DNA of 64,000 bases from Ferrovibrio sp. MS7 (GTDB taxonomy: Bacteria; Pseudomonadota; Alphaproteobacteria; Ferrovibrionales; Ferrovibrionaceae), in the NCBI RefSeq assembly GCF_038404985.1, contig NZ_JBBKBA010000001.1, positions 248,001-312,000 of the forward strand. Reading direction: 5' to 3'. The notes below the pieces were generated by a model, which searched no databases, had not been told where the DNA came from, and was given only the letters and a program-made list of their open reading frames with translations. Position 1 is the stretch's first letter, and every line of letters begins with the position of its first letter. Shown here in pieces: positions 27,879 to 35,701 of this stretch. The translations under genes were made by a program, and so were the position numbers.

Positions 27879-29033
27879 ATGAAACATTCACCGATTGCCG
27901 CAACAGCCTGGATTGCCTTGCTTTCCGGCCTGCCAGCGGCGGCAACGGCGCATGTGAAGTGGTTCGCCCCCTATATCATCGATGCCCCGCCGGAAACGGT
28001 GGGGGATGTGGTGCGCAATCCCTGGCTCTGGACCGGGGTTGCGCTGACCCTGGTGTTTTTCATCATCACGCGCTTCATCGAGGCCAGCCGCTTCGGCGCC
28101 GTCGTGCAGGATGGCCTGGATCGGATGACCAATCCGCTCTGGCTGCGGCTTGATGATTATGTGCGGGCCTTCATCGCGGCTTTCTTCGTCGCCATCTTCG
28201 CCGTCGGCGGCGTCTACCTCACCCCGGATCTCAAGACCCCGGCCGAGTGGGTGTCCTGGCTGCAATTGCTGCTGGCGCTGTTCATTTTCTCACGCCGCAC
28301 CATGCCGCTGGCCGGCATCGGCATCATCGGCCTGTGGCTGTTGGCGATGCGCGACTATGACCTGTTTCACCTGCTGGATTATCTGGCACTAGGCCTCGGC
28401 GTTGCCGCCTATCTCATCCTCGAGCCATCCTCGCGCGAAAGCTGGCGTTCGCACCGTTTCGAGGCATTGCGCTGGGGCCTGGCCATCGCGCTGATGTGGT
28501 CCAGCCTGGAGAAATTCGCCTATCCAAGCTGGTTCTACCCGTTGGTGGTGGAAAAGCCGTTCCTCACCTTCGGCATGCCGCGGGATATCTTTATCCCGAT
28601 GGCCGGCGTGGCGGAATTCACCATGGGCTTTGGCCTGCTCTGGACGCCGCTGATCCGCCGGCTGTCGGCGATTGCGCTGCTGGTGATCTTCACTGCCGCC
28701 GTCTGGCCATTCGGCCGCACCGACCTGATCGGCCATGGCCTGATCATGGCGATCCTGGTGGCGGTGGCAGCCGATCATTGCCGCACCAACCAATTCCTGG
28801 CGGGATTCAAGGTCGCGCCGCGCAACATCCCGCTCGGTCTGGCAGCCGCCATGGCGCTGTTCGTCACCGGCTATTGGGGGCTGCATGATGCCTTCTACGA
28901 TTACAGCCATGTCGACCGCTCGGCGATCATCCGCTCGACCCATTCGCATAATCCTGAATATCCGCACGGCCCGCGCGCCGAGGACAGCCCGATCGGCGCC
29001 CCGCCGACACGCAGCCCAGTGCCAGCAAAATAA
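27879..29033 (+). CDS. DoxX-like multi-spanning membrane protein with N-terminal HVKWF motif, 384 aa
   Basis: A signal-peptide-like start (residues 1-24, ending AATA) is followed by HVKWFAPY, then about eight or nine hydrophobic segments and a hydrophilic, proline-rich tail of some 40 residues. The arrangement resembles DoxX-related membrane proteins of unknown function. ATG 27879 is preceded by GAGGGGG. Its place behind catalase and a cysteine hydrolase suggests a role in oxidative stress or the respiratory membrane. No catalytic motif was recognised. Confidence 0.7.
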   Translation: MKHSPIAATAWIALLSGLPAAATAHVKWFAPYIIDAPPETVGDVVRNPWLWTGVALTLVFFIITRFIEASRFGAVVQDGLDRMTNPLWLRLDDYVRAFIAAFFVAIFAVGGVYLTPDLKTPAEWVSWLQLLLALFIFSRRTMPLAGIGIIGLWLLAMRDYDLFHLLDYLALGLGVAAYLILEPSSRESWRSHRFEALRWGLAIALMWSSLEKFAYPSWFYPLVVEKPFLTFGMPRDIFIPMAGVAEFTMGFGLLWTPLIRRLSAIALLVIFTAAVWPFGRTDLIGHGLIMAILVAVAADHCRTNQFLAGFKVAPRNIPLGLAAAMALFVTGYWGLHDAFYDYSHVDRSAIIRSTHSHNPEYPHGPRAEDSPIGAPPTRSPVPAK

Positions 29034-29042
29034 ACGGATGGA

Positions 29043-29069
29043 CGTAGCCGGCCTGTTCGCCGGCCTACG
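29043..29069 (+). repeat. Hairpin after the catalase operon
   Basis: CGTAG-CCGGC, a 6-base loop, then GCCGG-(C)-CTACG forms a stem with one bulged base, 10 bp after the membrane-protein stop. No T-tract follows, so termination is uncertain. Confidence 0.45.
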
Positions 29070-29243
29070 CGGGCGACAGGCCAAACACAAATCTTCTTAA
29101 TGCCAAGCATTAATCTTTCTCGTTTGATTCCAGGCTGGCGACAGACAAATCTTCGTTTCTGCGTTTGCCTCCCCAGGCACGCTCCTACAACCAGAAACCA
29201 AAACGGCATGGCTTCGCTCGCGGCCAATGCCATAGGAGTCCGT

Positions 29244-30035
29244 ATGCTTCGTCGCACCCTTCTCGCTTTCGCGGTGGCCGGCCTGTCGCTCGCCGCCCTT
29301 CCCGGCTTTGCCCAAAACCAGGCGCCACTCAAGATCGGCGTTTCCGCCGGCCCCTATGGCGATATTCTGCGCTTCACGGCTGATCTGGCTGCGAAAGAAG
29401 GCCTGAAGGCGGAGATCATCGAATTTTCCGACTGGGTGCAGATCAACGAGGCACTGAATCGCGGCGAACTCGACGCCAACAATTTCCAGCATATCCCCTA
29501 TCTGGAAAACCAGGTGAAGCAGCGCGGCTACGAGGTTGTGCCGCTGGATGCCAGCATCGTAGTGCCGATGGGCCTCTATTCCAAGAAGTTCAAGTCGCCG
29601 GCCGACCTGCCGCGCGGCGCCCAGATCGCCATCCCGAACGATCCCAGCAATGCCTCACGCGCGCTGTTCCTGCTGCAGCAGGCCAGCATCATCAAGCTGA
29701 AGCCGAATGCGCCGCTGAACGCGACCCAGATCGACATCGCGGAGAATCCGCGCAATGTGAAGCTGATCGAGCTGGACGCGGCGCAGTTGCCGCGCAGCCT
29801 GGATGATGTTGCCGCCGCTACGGTGACGCTGAACTACGCCGTGCTGGCCGGCCTCAAGACCAAGGACGCCGTGACGCTCGAGAACGAGCAGTCGAAATGG
29901 CATCTGGTCTGGGCCGCGCGCAAGGACCGCAAGGATGACCCCCGCCTCAAGCGTTTCATCGCGCTCTACCGCTCGGCCCCGGTGAAGGAGTTCATCCAGA
30001 CCAAGTTCGAGGGTTCGATCATCCCGACTTGGTAA
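29244..30035 (+). CDS. MetQ/NlpA-family substrate-binding protein, 263 aa
   Basis: Methionine-type binding protein: LKIGVSAGPYGDILRF, then LNRGELDANNFQHIPYLENQ and a late VTLNYAVLAGL are family signatures. A Sec signal (residues 1-23, ending GFAQ) is present, but there is no lipobox cysteine, so it should be soluble in the periplasm, unlike classical MetQ lipoproteins. ATG 29244 follows AGGAG. No metN or metI ATPase or permease gene is nearby, so it is an orphan that must borrow a transporter. A strong terminator follows. Confidence 0.88.
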   Translation: MLRRTLLAFAVAGLSLAALPGFAQNQAPLKIGVSAGPYGDILRFTADLAAKEGLKAEIIEFSDWVQINEALNRGELDANNFQHIPYLENQVKQRGYEVVPLDASIVVPMGLYSKKFKSPADLPRGAQIAIPNDPSNASRALFLLQQASIIKLKPNAPLNATQIDIAENPRNVKLIELDAAQLPRSLDDVAAATVTLNYAVLAGLKTKDAVTLENEQSKWHLVWAARKDRKDDPRLKRFIALYRSAPVKEFIQTKFEGSIIPTW

Positions 30036-30061
30036 TAAAGACCCTGCTTGGGCTTTCCTCA

Positions 30062-30090
30062 GGGCGGCGCCGCAAGCGCCGCCCTTTCTC
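30062..30090 (+). terminator. Rho-independent terminator after the MetQ-like gene
   Basis: GGGCGGCG, a 7-base loop, then CGCCGCCC, followed by TTTCTCGTTCTT. It is 26 bp after the stop codon. Confidence 0.85.
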
Positions 30091-30114
30091 GTTCTTGCGG
30101 CCCGACTCAAACTG

Positions 30115-30150
30115 ATAACTGTAGACAGTTTATAGTTTGTGTGGTTTATT
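30115..30150 (+). promoter_or_regulatory. Regulon operator site A upstream of the first epimerase
   Basis: TAACTGT-AG-ACAGTTT (30116-30131) matches the recurrent palindrome AAACTGT-NN-ACAGTTT in 13 of 14 positions. A -35-like TAGACA (30122-30127) lies inside it and TTTATT (30145-30150) is 17 bp downstream, so the operator overlaps a plausible promoter for the gene at 30317. Confidence 0.65.
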
Positions 30151-30316
30151 TCCTGACTGTCACAGCTTCATTTTTCCTAGAAAACAAACATTCCTAGAGG
30201 AAACAGCCGAGGATGAAGCAGGCTGAACAAGCCGTCCAGGCAAGGCCATCCAGGCCGGGCAGAAAGCCGGCTTGTCTCCGGAATGGGTGTCGTTTTCGCT
30301 ACTCCCGCAGGATCCC

Positions 30317-31318
30317 ATGAAACTCAACGGTGGAAAATTCGTCGTCACCGGCGGCGCCAGCCTGATCGGCTCGCATGTCGCCGAACAGCTTCTCGAGCAG
30401 GGCGCGGCACAGGTCGTGCTGCTCGACAATTACGCGCTCGGCAGCCCGGACACGGTGCGCTTCCTGCTCGGCAATCCACGCGTCAAGCTGGTGCGCGGCG
30501 ACCTGCTGAACGTCAACGAATTATTCGATGCCTTCGAGGGCGCCGATGGCGTGTTCGCCATTGCCGGCTTCCTCACCTTGCCCTTGAGCCAGAATCCCCG
30601 GCTCGGCCTGGCGGTGAATGTCGAGGGACAGCAGAATCTCTATGAAGCCTGCCGCTACCGCAATGTGAAGAAGGTGGTGTTCTCCTCTTCCATCGCTGTC
30701 TACGGCGATCCCGCCCCGGGCCTGATCGATGAAGCCTCGGCCTCGCATCTTGCCAGCTTCCAGCCAGCCACGGCGCTCTATGCCTGCACCAAGCTGATCG
30801 GCGAAAATCTCGGCAAGCTCTACAGTCAGCGCCATGGCATCCAGTCGATTTCGCTGCGCTATGCCACGGTCTATGGCGAGCGGCAGCATTATCGCGGCAT
30901 CAATGCGCTCTACATCATGGAAAATTACGACCGCATCAAGCGCGGCGAGGCGCCGGTGATTCCCGATGACGGCCTGGAAGTGCACGATTACGTGCATGTC
31001 TCCGATGTGGCGCGGGCCAACCTGCTGGCCATGGCCTCCGATGTCACCGGCGAGAGCTTCAATGTTGCCACCGGCGTCGCCACCACGCTGAACCGCATTG
31101 TGGAGATTCTGCTGCAGGTGAGCGGCAGCCCGCTCAAGCCGGTCTACAAGCAGAATACCGCCCAGGTGCGTTCCAGCGTCACCAATGAACTGAATTTCAG
31201 CCGCGACAAGATCGCCAGCATGCTGGGCTGGAAGCCGGAAGTGAGCATCGAGGATGGCATCCGCCGCCTGCTGGAATGGCGCAGCCGCGAGGATGCCCAG
31301 CTTGCCGCAGGCGACTAA
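30317..31318 (+). CDS. NAD-dependent epimerase/dehydratase (extended SDR), first paralogue, 333 aa
   Basis: Extended SDR with the cofactor motif TGGASLIGSH near the N-terminus and the catalytic YxxxK in LYACTKLIGE; SSSIAVYG supplies the serine. The usual HLAA after strand four is replaced by IAGFLTLPLSQNP, a feature shared only with the paralogue at 44095-45084 in this window. No sugar genes are nearby, so the substrate may not be a nucleotide sugar. ATG 30317 has AGGA upstream. Operator site A lies about 190 bp before it. Confidence 0.87.
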   Translation: MKLNGGKFVVTGGASLIGSHVAEQLLEQGAAQVVLLDNYALGSPDTVRFLLGNPRVKLVRGDLLNVNELFDAFEGADGVFAIAGFLTLPLSQNPRLGLAVNVEGQQNLYEACRYRNVKKVVFSSSIAVYGDPAPGLIDEASASHLASFQPATALYACTKLIGENLGKLYSQRHGIQSISLRYATVYGERQHYRGINALYIMENYDRIKRGEAPVIPDDGLEVHDYVHVSDVARANLLAMASDVTGESFNVATGVATTLNRIVEILLQVSGSPLKPVYKQNTAQVRSSVTNELNFSRDKIASMLGWKPEVSIEDGIRRLLEWRSREDAQLAAGD

Positions 31319-31336
31319 GAGGCTCGCCGCCGGAGA

Positions 31337-32752
31337 CTAGTTCTCCGGCGCCAGGCTGAGGGTGCGCATCAATTCCTCGACCGAGATCGTTTCAAGGCGG
31401 AGTACCGCATCGCGGATACGCTCCGCCTTGTCGCGCGGCACGCTGAGCGAGGCTGAGGCCATGAACTTCGCCACAACGTCCTGCTGCTGGAGCATGCGCT
31501 CACCGGCGCCGCTATTCACCCGCACATGCCGCGTCAGCTTGCGGCCGCTCTGCGTCATCACCGTCACGCCGCCGGAGAAATAGGTCGGGAAGGCGGTATC
31601 GGGATCGACAGCGCAGCGCACCCGGGCCGACAGCGCCAGCACCTGCGGATCGGCCAGCGCCTCTGGCTGCAAGTCCGGCAAGCCAAACCCGCCCTTGAGC
31701 AGGCAGGCCGCGACCACGAACTGAGTTGAGAATTTCGCCTCGTAATCGGAAGTTGGATGCTCTTTCTGCGCCGCCGGCTCGGCAACGATATGCAGCGTCG
31801 GCTGCGGCAGCAAAGCCTCCACCGCCGCGATCTCCTCGCCCGCCAGTTCATGATGCAGCAGGATCGCCGCATCGGCGCAGCCATGGATGAAATGGCAGAC
31901 CGGATAGGGCTTCATCGCGGTATCGGCGAGATGCCATTTGCTCCCCAGCCCAGCCGCCACGGCGCCGATATCGGCCTCATTGGCATGAGCCTGGAGATGG
32001 GTTTCAAGCAGGCCAAACTTGCCTTCCAGCGGCCGCGACGGCGCCACGAAACCATTGGCCGCCAGCCGCGCCGCCGTGATGCCGGCCACCGCTGCCCAGC
32101 CGGGATGCAATCGCTTGGTCCAGGCACCTTCTTCAAGAAACACCTGCACGCCGGAAGCAGTGCTGGCGGCAATGCCCTGGGCCATCATCATCTGCGCGGC
32201 ATCGAGGCCGAGCAGCTTGGCAGCCGTAATGGCCGAACTGAAATGCGCCACCACGCCGGTGGCATGGAAACCGACATGATGGAAACCGCCCTTCACCACC
32301 AGGCCGATGCGGATGGCGGTTTCCATGCCGGCGGCATAGGCGGTAAGCAACGCACTGCCATGCACTTTAAGCAACTCACCGAAAGAGAGCGCCACCGGCA
32401 GGCAGGCGGCGGTGGGATGCACGATGCTGTTGAGATGGGTATCGTCGAAATCCAGGCCATGCAGCAGCACGCCGTTGACTAACGCGGCATCGCGTACCGG
32501 CAGGCGTTCGCTACGCCCGATCAGGTGGCAGGACCCTGCCTCGCCATGGGCGGCGGCGCCAGCGGTGACACGGCCGGCGAAGGCATAGGCATTGGACGCC
32601 AGGCCGCAACCCAGCGCATCCAGGATATGCAGCTTGGCACGTTCCAGCACGTGTGCCGGAATATCCTCGAAGCGCAAGTCCGCCGCAAAATTCGCGAGAT
32701 GTGCGCTGGCAGAAAGTTCGGCGTTTTTTTCGATGCGCGCGTGCTGCGTCAT
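31337..32752 (-). CDS. MmgE/PrpD family dehydratase-like protein, 471 aa
   Basis: Member of the MmgE/PrpD family, which includes 2-methylcitrate dehydratase and cis-aconitate decarboxylase. Family signatures are ILDALGCGLAS near residue 45, LNSIVHPTAA, GFHATGVVAHFSSA, and KPYPVCHFIHGCADAAI. Length is typical. It is the last gene of the minus operon from 35405 down, after a TctC-type binding protein and a thiolase/DUF35 pair. Together with PrpB- and PrpF-like genes at 43-46 kb it implies hydration or dehydration of a di- or tricarboxylate. Confidence 0.9.
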   Translation of the reverse strand: MTQHARIEKNAELSASAHLANFAADLRFEDIPAHVLERAKLHILDALGCGLASNAYAFAGRVTAGAAAHGEAGSCHLIGRSERLPVRDAALVNGVLLHGLDFDDTHLNSIVHPTAACLPVALSFGELLKVHGSALLTAYAAGMETAIRIGLVVKGGFHHVGFHATGVVAHFSSAITAAKLLGLDAAQMMMAQGIAASTASGVQVFLEEGAWTKRLHPGWAAVAGITAARLAANGFVAPSRPLEGKFGLLETHLQAHANEADIGAVAAGLGSKWHLADTAMKPYPVCHFIHGCADAAILLHHELAGEEIAAVEALLPQPTLHIVAEPAAQKEHPTSDYEAKFSTQFVVAACLLKGGFGLPDLQPEALADPQVLALSARVRCAVDPDTAFPTYFSGGVTVMTQSGRKLTRHVRVNSGAGERMLQQQDVVAKFMASASLSVPRDKAERIRDAVLRLETISVEELMRTLSLAPEN

Positions 32753-32790
32753 GGTCCTGCGAGCCGGATTGAATTGTGGGGAGGCTTGAA

Positions 32791-32818
32791 AAAAGCCCGG
32801 CCTGACGGCCGGGCTTTT
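32791..32818. terminator. Bidirectional rho-independent terminator
   Basis: AAAAGCCCGGCC-TGAC-GGCCGGGCTTTT is a perfect 12-bp stem with a 4-base loop and T-runs on both strands. On the minus strand it terminates the TctC-type gene, which suggests that the PrpD-like gene has its own promoter or depends on read-through. Confidence 0.9.
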
Positions 32819-32838
32819 CCCGATACAGTGGCGGATGC

Positions 32839-33822
32839 TCAGTCAGCCTTGATGCTGGCCTTCTGCACCACAGCGGCCAGTTCGGCGGTCTCGGTCGCCA
32901 CCTTCTTGGCGAAATCCGCCGGGCTCTGGGTCAGGATGGTGCCCTGCGGCTCCAGCTTGGCACGCACCGCCGGCACGTTGGTGGCCTCGCGGATTTCCTT
33001 GTTCAGCAGCGAGACAATCGGCTCCGGCGTCGACTTCGGCAGGAAGATGCCAACCCAGAAGCTGACATCGAAGCCGGGGAAGCCGAGTTCGGCGACAGTC
33101 GGCACATCGGGGAGCGCCGGCAGCCGTTCGGATGACGACACCGCCAAAGCGCGCAGCTTGCCGGCCTTGACATGCGGCACGCCGGACAGCGTGTCGAAGA
33201 TCACGGTCACTTCCTTCGACAGCGCCGCCACCTGTGCCGCCGCAGCACCACGATAGGGCACGTGGATCATCTTGATGCCGGCGCGGTCGGAGAGCAGTTC
33301 GAAAGCGAGGTGGGTGATATTGCCGTTGCCCGCCGAACCATAGGGCACGCCTTCCGGCTTCGACTTGGCGAGATCGATCAGGTCTTTCAGCGTCTTGATC
33401 TTGCCGCCGACCGGATCATCCGGATTCACCGCCAGGATCAGCGGCACCGATACCACGGTGGTGACGGGCGCGAAATCGCGCTGCGGATTATAGCGCAGGT
33501 CCTTGAACAGGGTCGGGTTGAGCGTGATGGTGCTCGAATTGCTGACGAAGATGTTGTAGCCGTCGCCTGGTGCCTGCGCCACGGCCTCTGCCGCCAGCAT
33601 GCCGTTAGCACCAGTGCGGTTCTCGACATAGAAGGACGTCCCGAGCTTGTTGGTGAGATGCTCGGCGATGATGCGCGCCACCACGTCGATGGTGCCGCCG
33701 GGCGTGAAGCCCACCATCATGCGCACCGGCTTGTTCGGATAGGTCTGCGCCAAAGCTGCCGTGGATGCCAGGGCAATGCCTAAGCCCATCGCAGCGGCCA
33801 ATACCTTCTTAAATCCTACCAT
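32839..33822 (-). CDS. Tripartite tricarboxylate transporter binding protein (TctC/Bug family), 327 aa
   Basis: Periplasmic receptor: Sec signal ending near residue 25 (ALAQ), then YPNKPVRMMVGFTPGGTIDVVARI, the classical Bug ligand loop, and later VPYRGAAAAQVAAL and ALPDVPTVAELGFPGFD. Known members bind citrate, tricarballylate and other carboxylates. ATG 33822 has GGGAGGAAAC upstream. No TctA/TctB membrane genes are in the window. The ligand fits the TcuA-like and Prp-like enzymes encoded downstream in the region. Confidence 0.93.
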   Translation of the reverse strand: MVGFKKVLAAAMGLGIALASTAALAQTYPNKPVRMMVGFTPGGTIDVVARIIAEHLTNKLGTSFYVENRTGANGMLAAEAVAQAPGDGYNIFVSNSSTITLNPTLFKDLRYNPQRDFAPVTTVVSVPLILAVNPDDPVGGKIKTLKDLIDLAKSKPEGVPYGSAGNGNITHLAFELLSDRAGIKMIHVPYRGAAAAQVAALSKEVTVIFDTLSGVPHVKAGKLRALAVSSSERLPALPDVPTVAELGFPGFDVSFWVGIFLPKSTPEPIVSLLNKEIREATNVPAVRAKLEPQGTILTQSPADFAKKVATETAELAAVVQKASIKAD

Positions 33823-33870
33823 TGCTGTTTCCTCCCATTGCAATGTGTTGGCTTGATTGTCGCGGCGGCG

Positions 33871-35025
33871 CTACAACGCCGCCTCGGTACCGAGAATGTT
33901 GGTTGCCTGGCTGGAAAAGACGCCGCCACTGCCCTGGCAGAGTGCCAAGTCGGCACCCTGCACCTGACGGTCGCCGGCTTCGCCGCGCAATTGCCGGATC
34001 GCCTCGGTGAGCGTGAACAGGCCATACATGCCGGGATGGCAGCATGACAGGCCGCCGCCATTGGTGTTCACCGGCAGGCTGCCACCCGGCGCGATGGCAC
34101 CGCTGGAGACGAAACGCCCGCCCTCGCCCTTGGGGCAGAAGCCGAGATCTTCCAGCAAAACAATCGTGCTGATGGTGAAGGCATCGTAGAGCGCCACCAC
34201 ATCGATATCCGCTGCCGCGACCTTGGCCTCGGCGAAGGCGCGGCGGCCGGTTTCGCTGGCTGCCGTGCGGCACACGTCTTCCATGGCGGAGACCTGCTTG
34301 TGCCAATGTTCGGCAGCGGCCCCCAGCAGGTAAACCGGCTTGCGTCGCAGCGAACGGGCGCGGTCGGCGCGGGTCATGATCACTGCCGCCGCGCCATCGG
34401 TGACCAGGCAGCAATCCAGCTTGCTGAGCGGATCCGAAACCATCGGCGAGTCCAGCACGGCATTGAGGGTGAGCGGATCGCGGGCAAAAGCTTCCGGGTT
34501 GAGTTGCGCCCATTGCCGCGCCGCCAGTGCCACAGCGGCCAAATCCTCGCGCCGCGTGCCGTATTCATGCATATGCCGCGCCGCCGCCAGGGCATAGGAA
34601 CTGACCGGGAAGCGCGCTTCATACGGCGCCTCGATTTCCGACCAGTTGCCGGCCACCGCGGTCTGCAGCTTGCCGAGAGCGCTGCGCTGGTTGCTGGCAT
34701 AGCAGATCAGTGCCACATCGCAGAGACCCGCATCCAGCGCCAGGGCGGCCTGCTGCACATGGCAGAGGAAGGATGAACCGCCGACGCGGTTGTTGTCGGA
34801 GAAGCGCGGGCGCAGGCCGAGATATTCGGCAAAGGCCAGCGTGCTGAGAAATTCCGTCTGCATGCCGGCGAACAGGCCATCCACCTGGCGCAGCGAGATG
34901 CCGGCATCCTCGGCGGCCTGCCTTGCCACCACCGCCATCATCTCAAGAGCCGAATGACCGGCCGCGCTGGAAATGAATCCGGTCGCTGCACCCACAAAGG
35001 CGGCCTTGCCGCGCAGACTGCTCAT
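33871..35025 (-). CDS. Thiolase-like (SCP2/Ltp2-type) acyl-CoA lyase subunit, 384 aa
   Basis: Thiolase-fold protein of the SCP2/lipid-transfer type that partners with DUF35 proteins. The typical CxSG nucleophile motif is not evident (GGSSFLCHVQQ instead). The tyrosine of LYDAFT and that of HPGMYG match positions reported as catalytic in the steroid retro-aldolase Ltp2, so retro-aldol cleavage of a beta-hydroxyacyl-CoA is as likely as thiolysis. Its start overlaps the DUF35 stop by 4 bp (ATGA), which implies a complex. Confidence 0.85.
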   Translation of the reverse strand: MSSLRGKAAFVGAATGFISSAAGHSALEMMAVVARQAAEDAGISLRQVDGLFAGMQTEFLSTLAFAEYLGLRPRFSDNNRVGGSSFLCHVQQAALALDAGLCDVALICYASNQRSALGKLQTAVAGNWSEIEAPYEARFPVSSYALAAARHMHEYGTRREDLAAVALAARQWAQLNPEAFARDPLTLNAVLDSPMVSDPLSKLDCCLVTDGAAAVIMTRADRARSLRRKPVYLLGAAAEHWHKQVSAMEDVCRTAASETGRRAFAEAKVAAADIDVVALYDAFTISTIVLLEDLGFCPKGEGGRFVSSGAIAPGGSLPVNTNGGGLSCCHPGMYGLFTLTEAIRQLRGEAGDRQVQGADLALCQGSGGVFSSQATNILGTEAAL

Positions 35026-35405
35026 GGCGCGGCCTCATCGACATGGAATACCGGCGCCGGCTGGCCCTTGATGGTGGCGAGCGCAAGGCGCACGCGCTGG
35101 CCGATCCTAACCGCTTCCGGCGCCAGGCCGTCGACGCGCGACATCAGCCGCACGCCTTCATCGAGATCGATCAGTGCCACATTATACGGCCCGCCCTTGT
35201 CAGCCGGGCGGCGCACCACGGTGGTGGAATAGACGCGGCCAAGACCTGAAGGGACGACCCAGCCTAAAGCATCGGAGGCACAATGCGGGCAGATGGCACG
35301 CGGATAGAACACATGCCGCTCGCAGGCGCGGCAATGCTGGATGACAAAGCGGCCAGCCTTCAGTTCGGCCTCGTAATGCGCCATGGCGGCGTGTTCGGCA
35401 GCCAT
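35022..35405 (-). CDS. DUF35 OB-fold zinc-ribbon partner of thiolase, first copy, 127 aa
   Basis: Small protein with a rubredoxin-like zinc ribbon (C25, C28, C39, C42: CRAC...CPHC) followed by an OB-fold domain that binds acyl-CoA. Such proteins form obligate complexes with thiolase-like subunits. I use ATG 35405; the reading can be extended to a TTG at 35495 but this adds no domain. It is the first gene of the minus operon, divergent from the CoA ligase, with operator site B between them. Confidence 0.85.
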   Translation of the reverse strand: MAAEHAAMAHYEAELKAGRFVIQHCRACERHVFYPRAICPHCASDALGWVVPSGLGRVYSTTVVRRPADKGGPYNVALIDLDEGVRLMSRVDGLAPEAVRIGQRVRLALATIKGQPAPVFHVDEAAP

Positions 35406-35598
35406 GGCTTTAGCCCGTCGCCAGTTCTGCGCGGCAAGCGCGTGCGGCGCACAGCCTTCGCGTGGTGTAGACTTCAACCCTGTTCGGCATACCAACGTTC
35501 CAGTCGATTGCTTTCCATCCGCGCGGCGCCAGCCCTAACCGCCTGGGCTTTTCAGCGCGGAAATCCCTGCGTTTTCTTCCCTGCTCTCTCTAGACTGA

Positions 35599-35633
35599 AA
35601 ACTGTCTACAGATTACATTGTCAACAGTAGTAT
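35599..35633. promoter_or_regulatory. Regulon operator site B (double) in a divergent promoter region
   Basis: B1 AAACTGT-CT-ACAGATT (35599-35614) matches the palindrome in 13 of 14 positions. B2 TTGT-CA-ACAGT (35618-35628) is a weaker copy centred 16 bp away. On the plus strand, TCTACA (35605-35610) and TAGTAT (35628-35633) form a possible -35/-10 with 17-bp spacing; a TTGACA lies on the minus strand inside B2. Confidence 0.7.
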
Positions 35634-35701
35634 TCCCTTCGGGGAGCGTCAAGCAAAATGGCGCAGATAAGAAAACGCAGAACGATTCGGGTGGACGCGT
35701 C

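Noticed and set aside
29100-29243. A SAM-responsive riboswitch in front of the MetQ-like gene
   Set aside because: I looked for SAM-II or SAM/SAH conserved cores and did not find them.
30155-30165. ACTGT-C-ACAG as a further copy of the regulon operator
   Set aside because: The spacer is one base instead of two, which would rotate the half-sites; kept only as a possible weak site.
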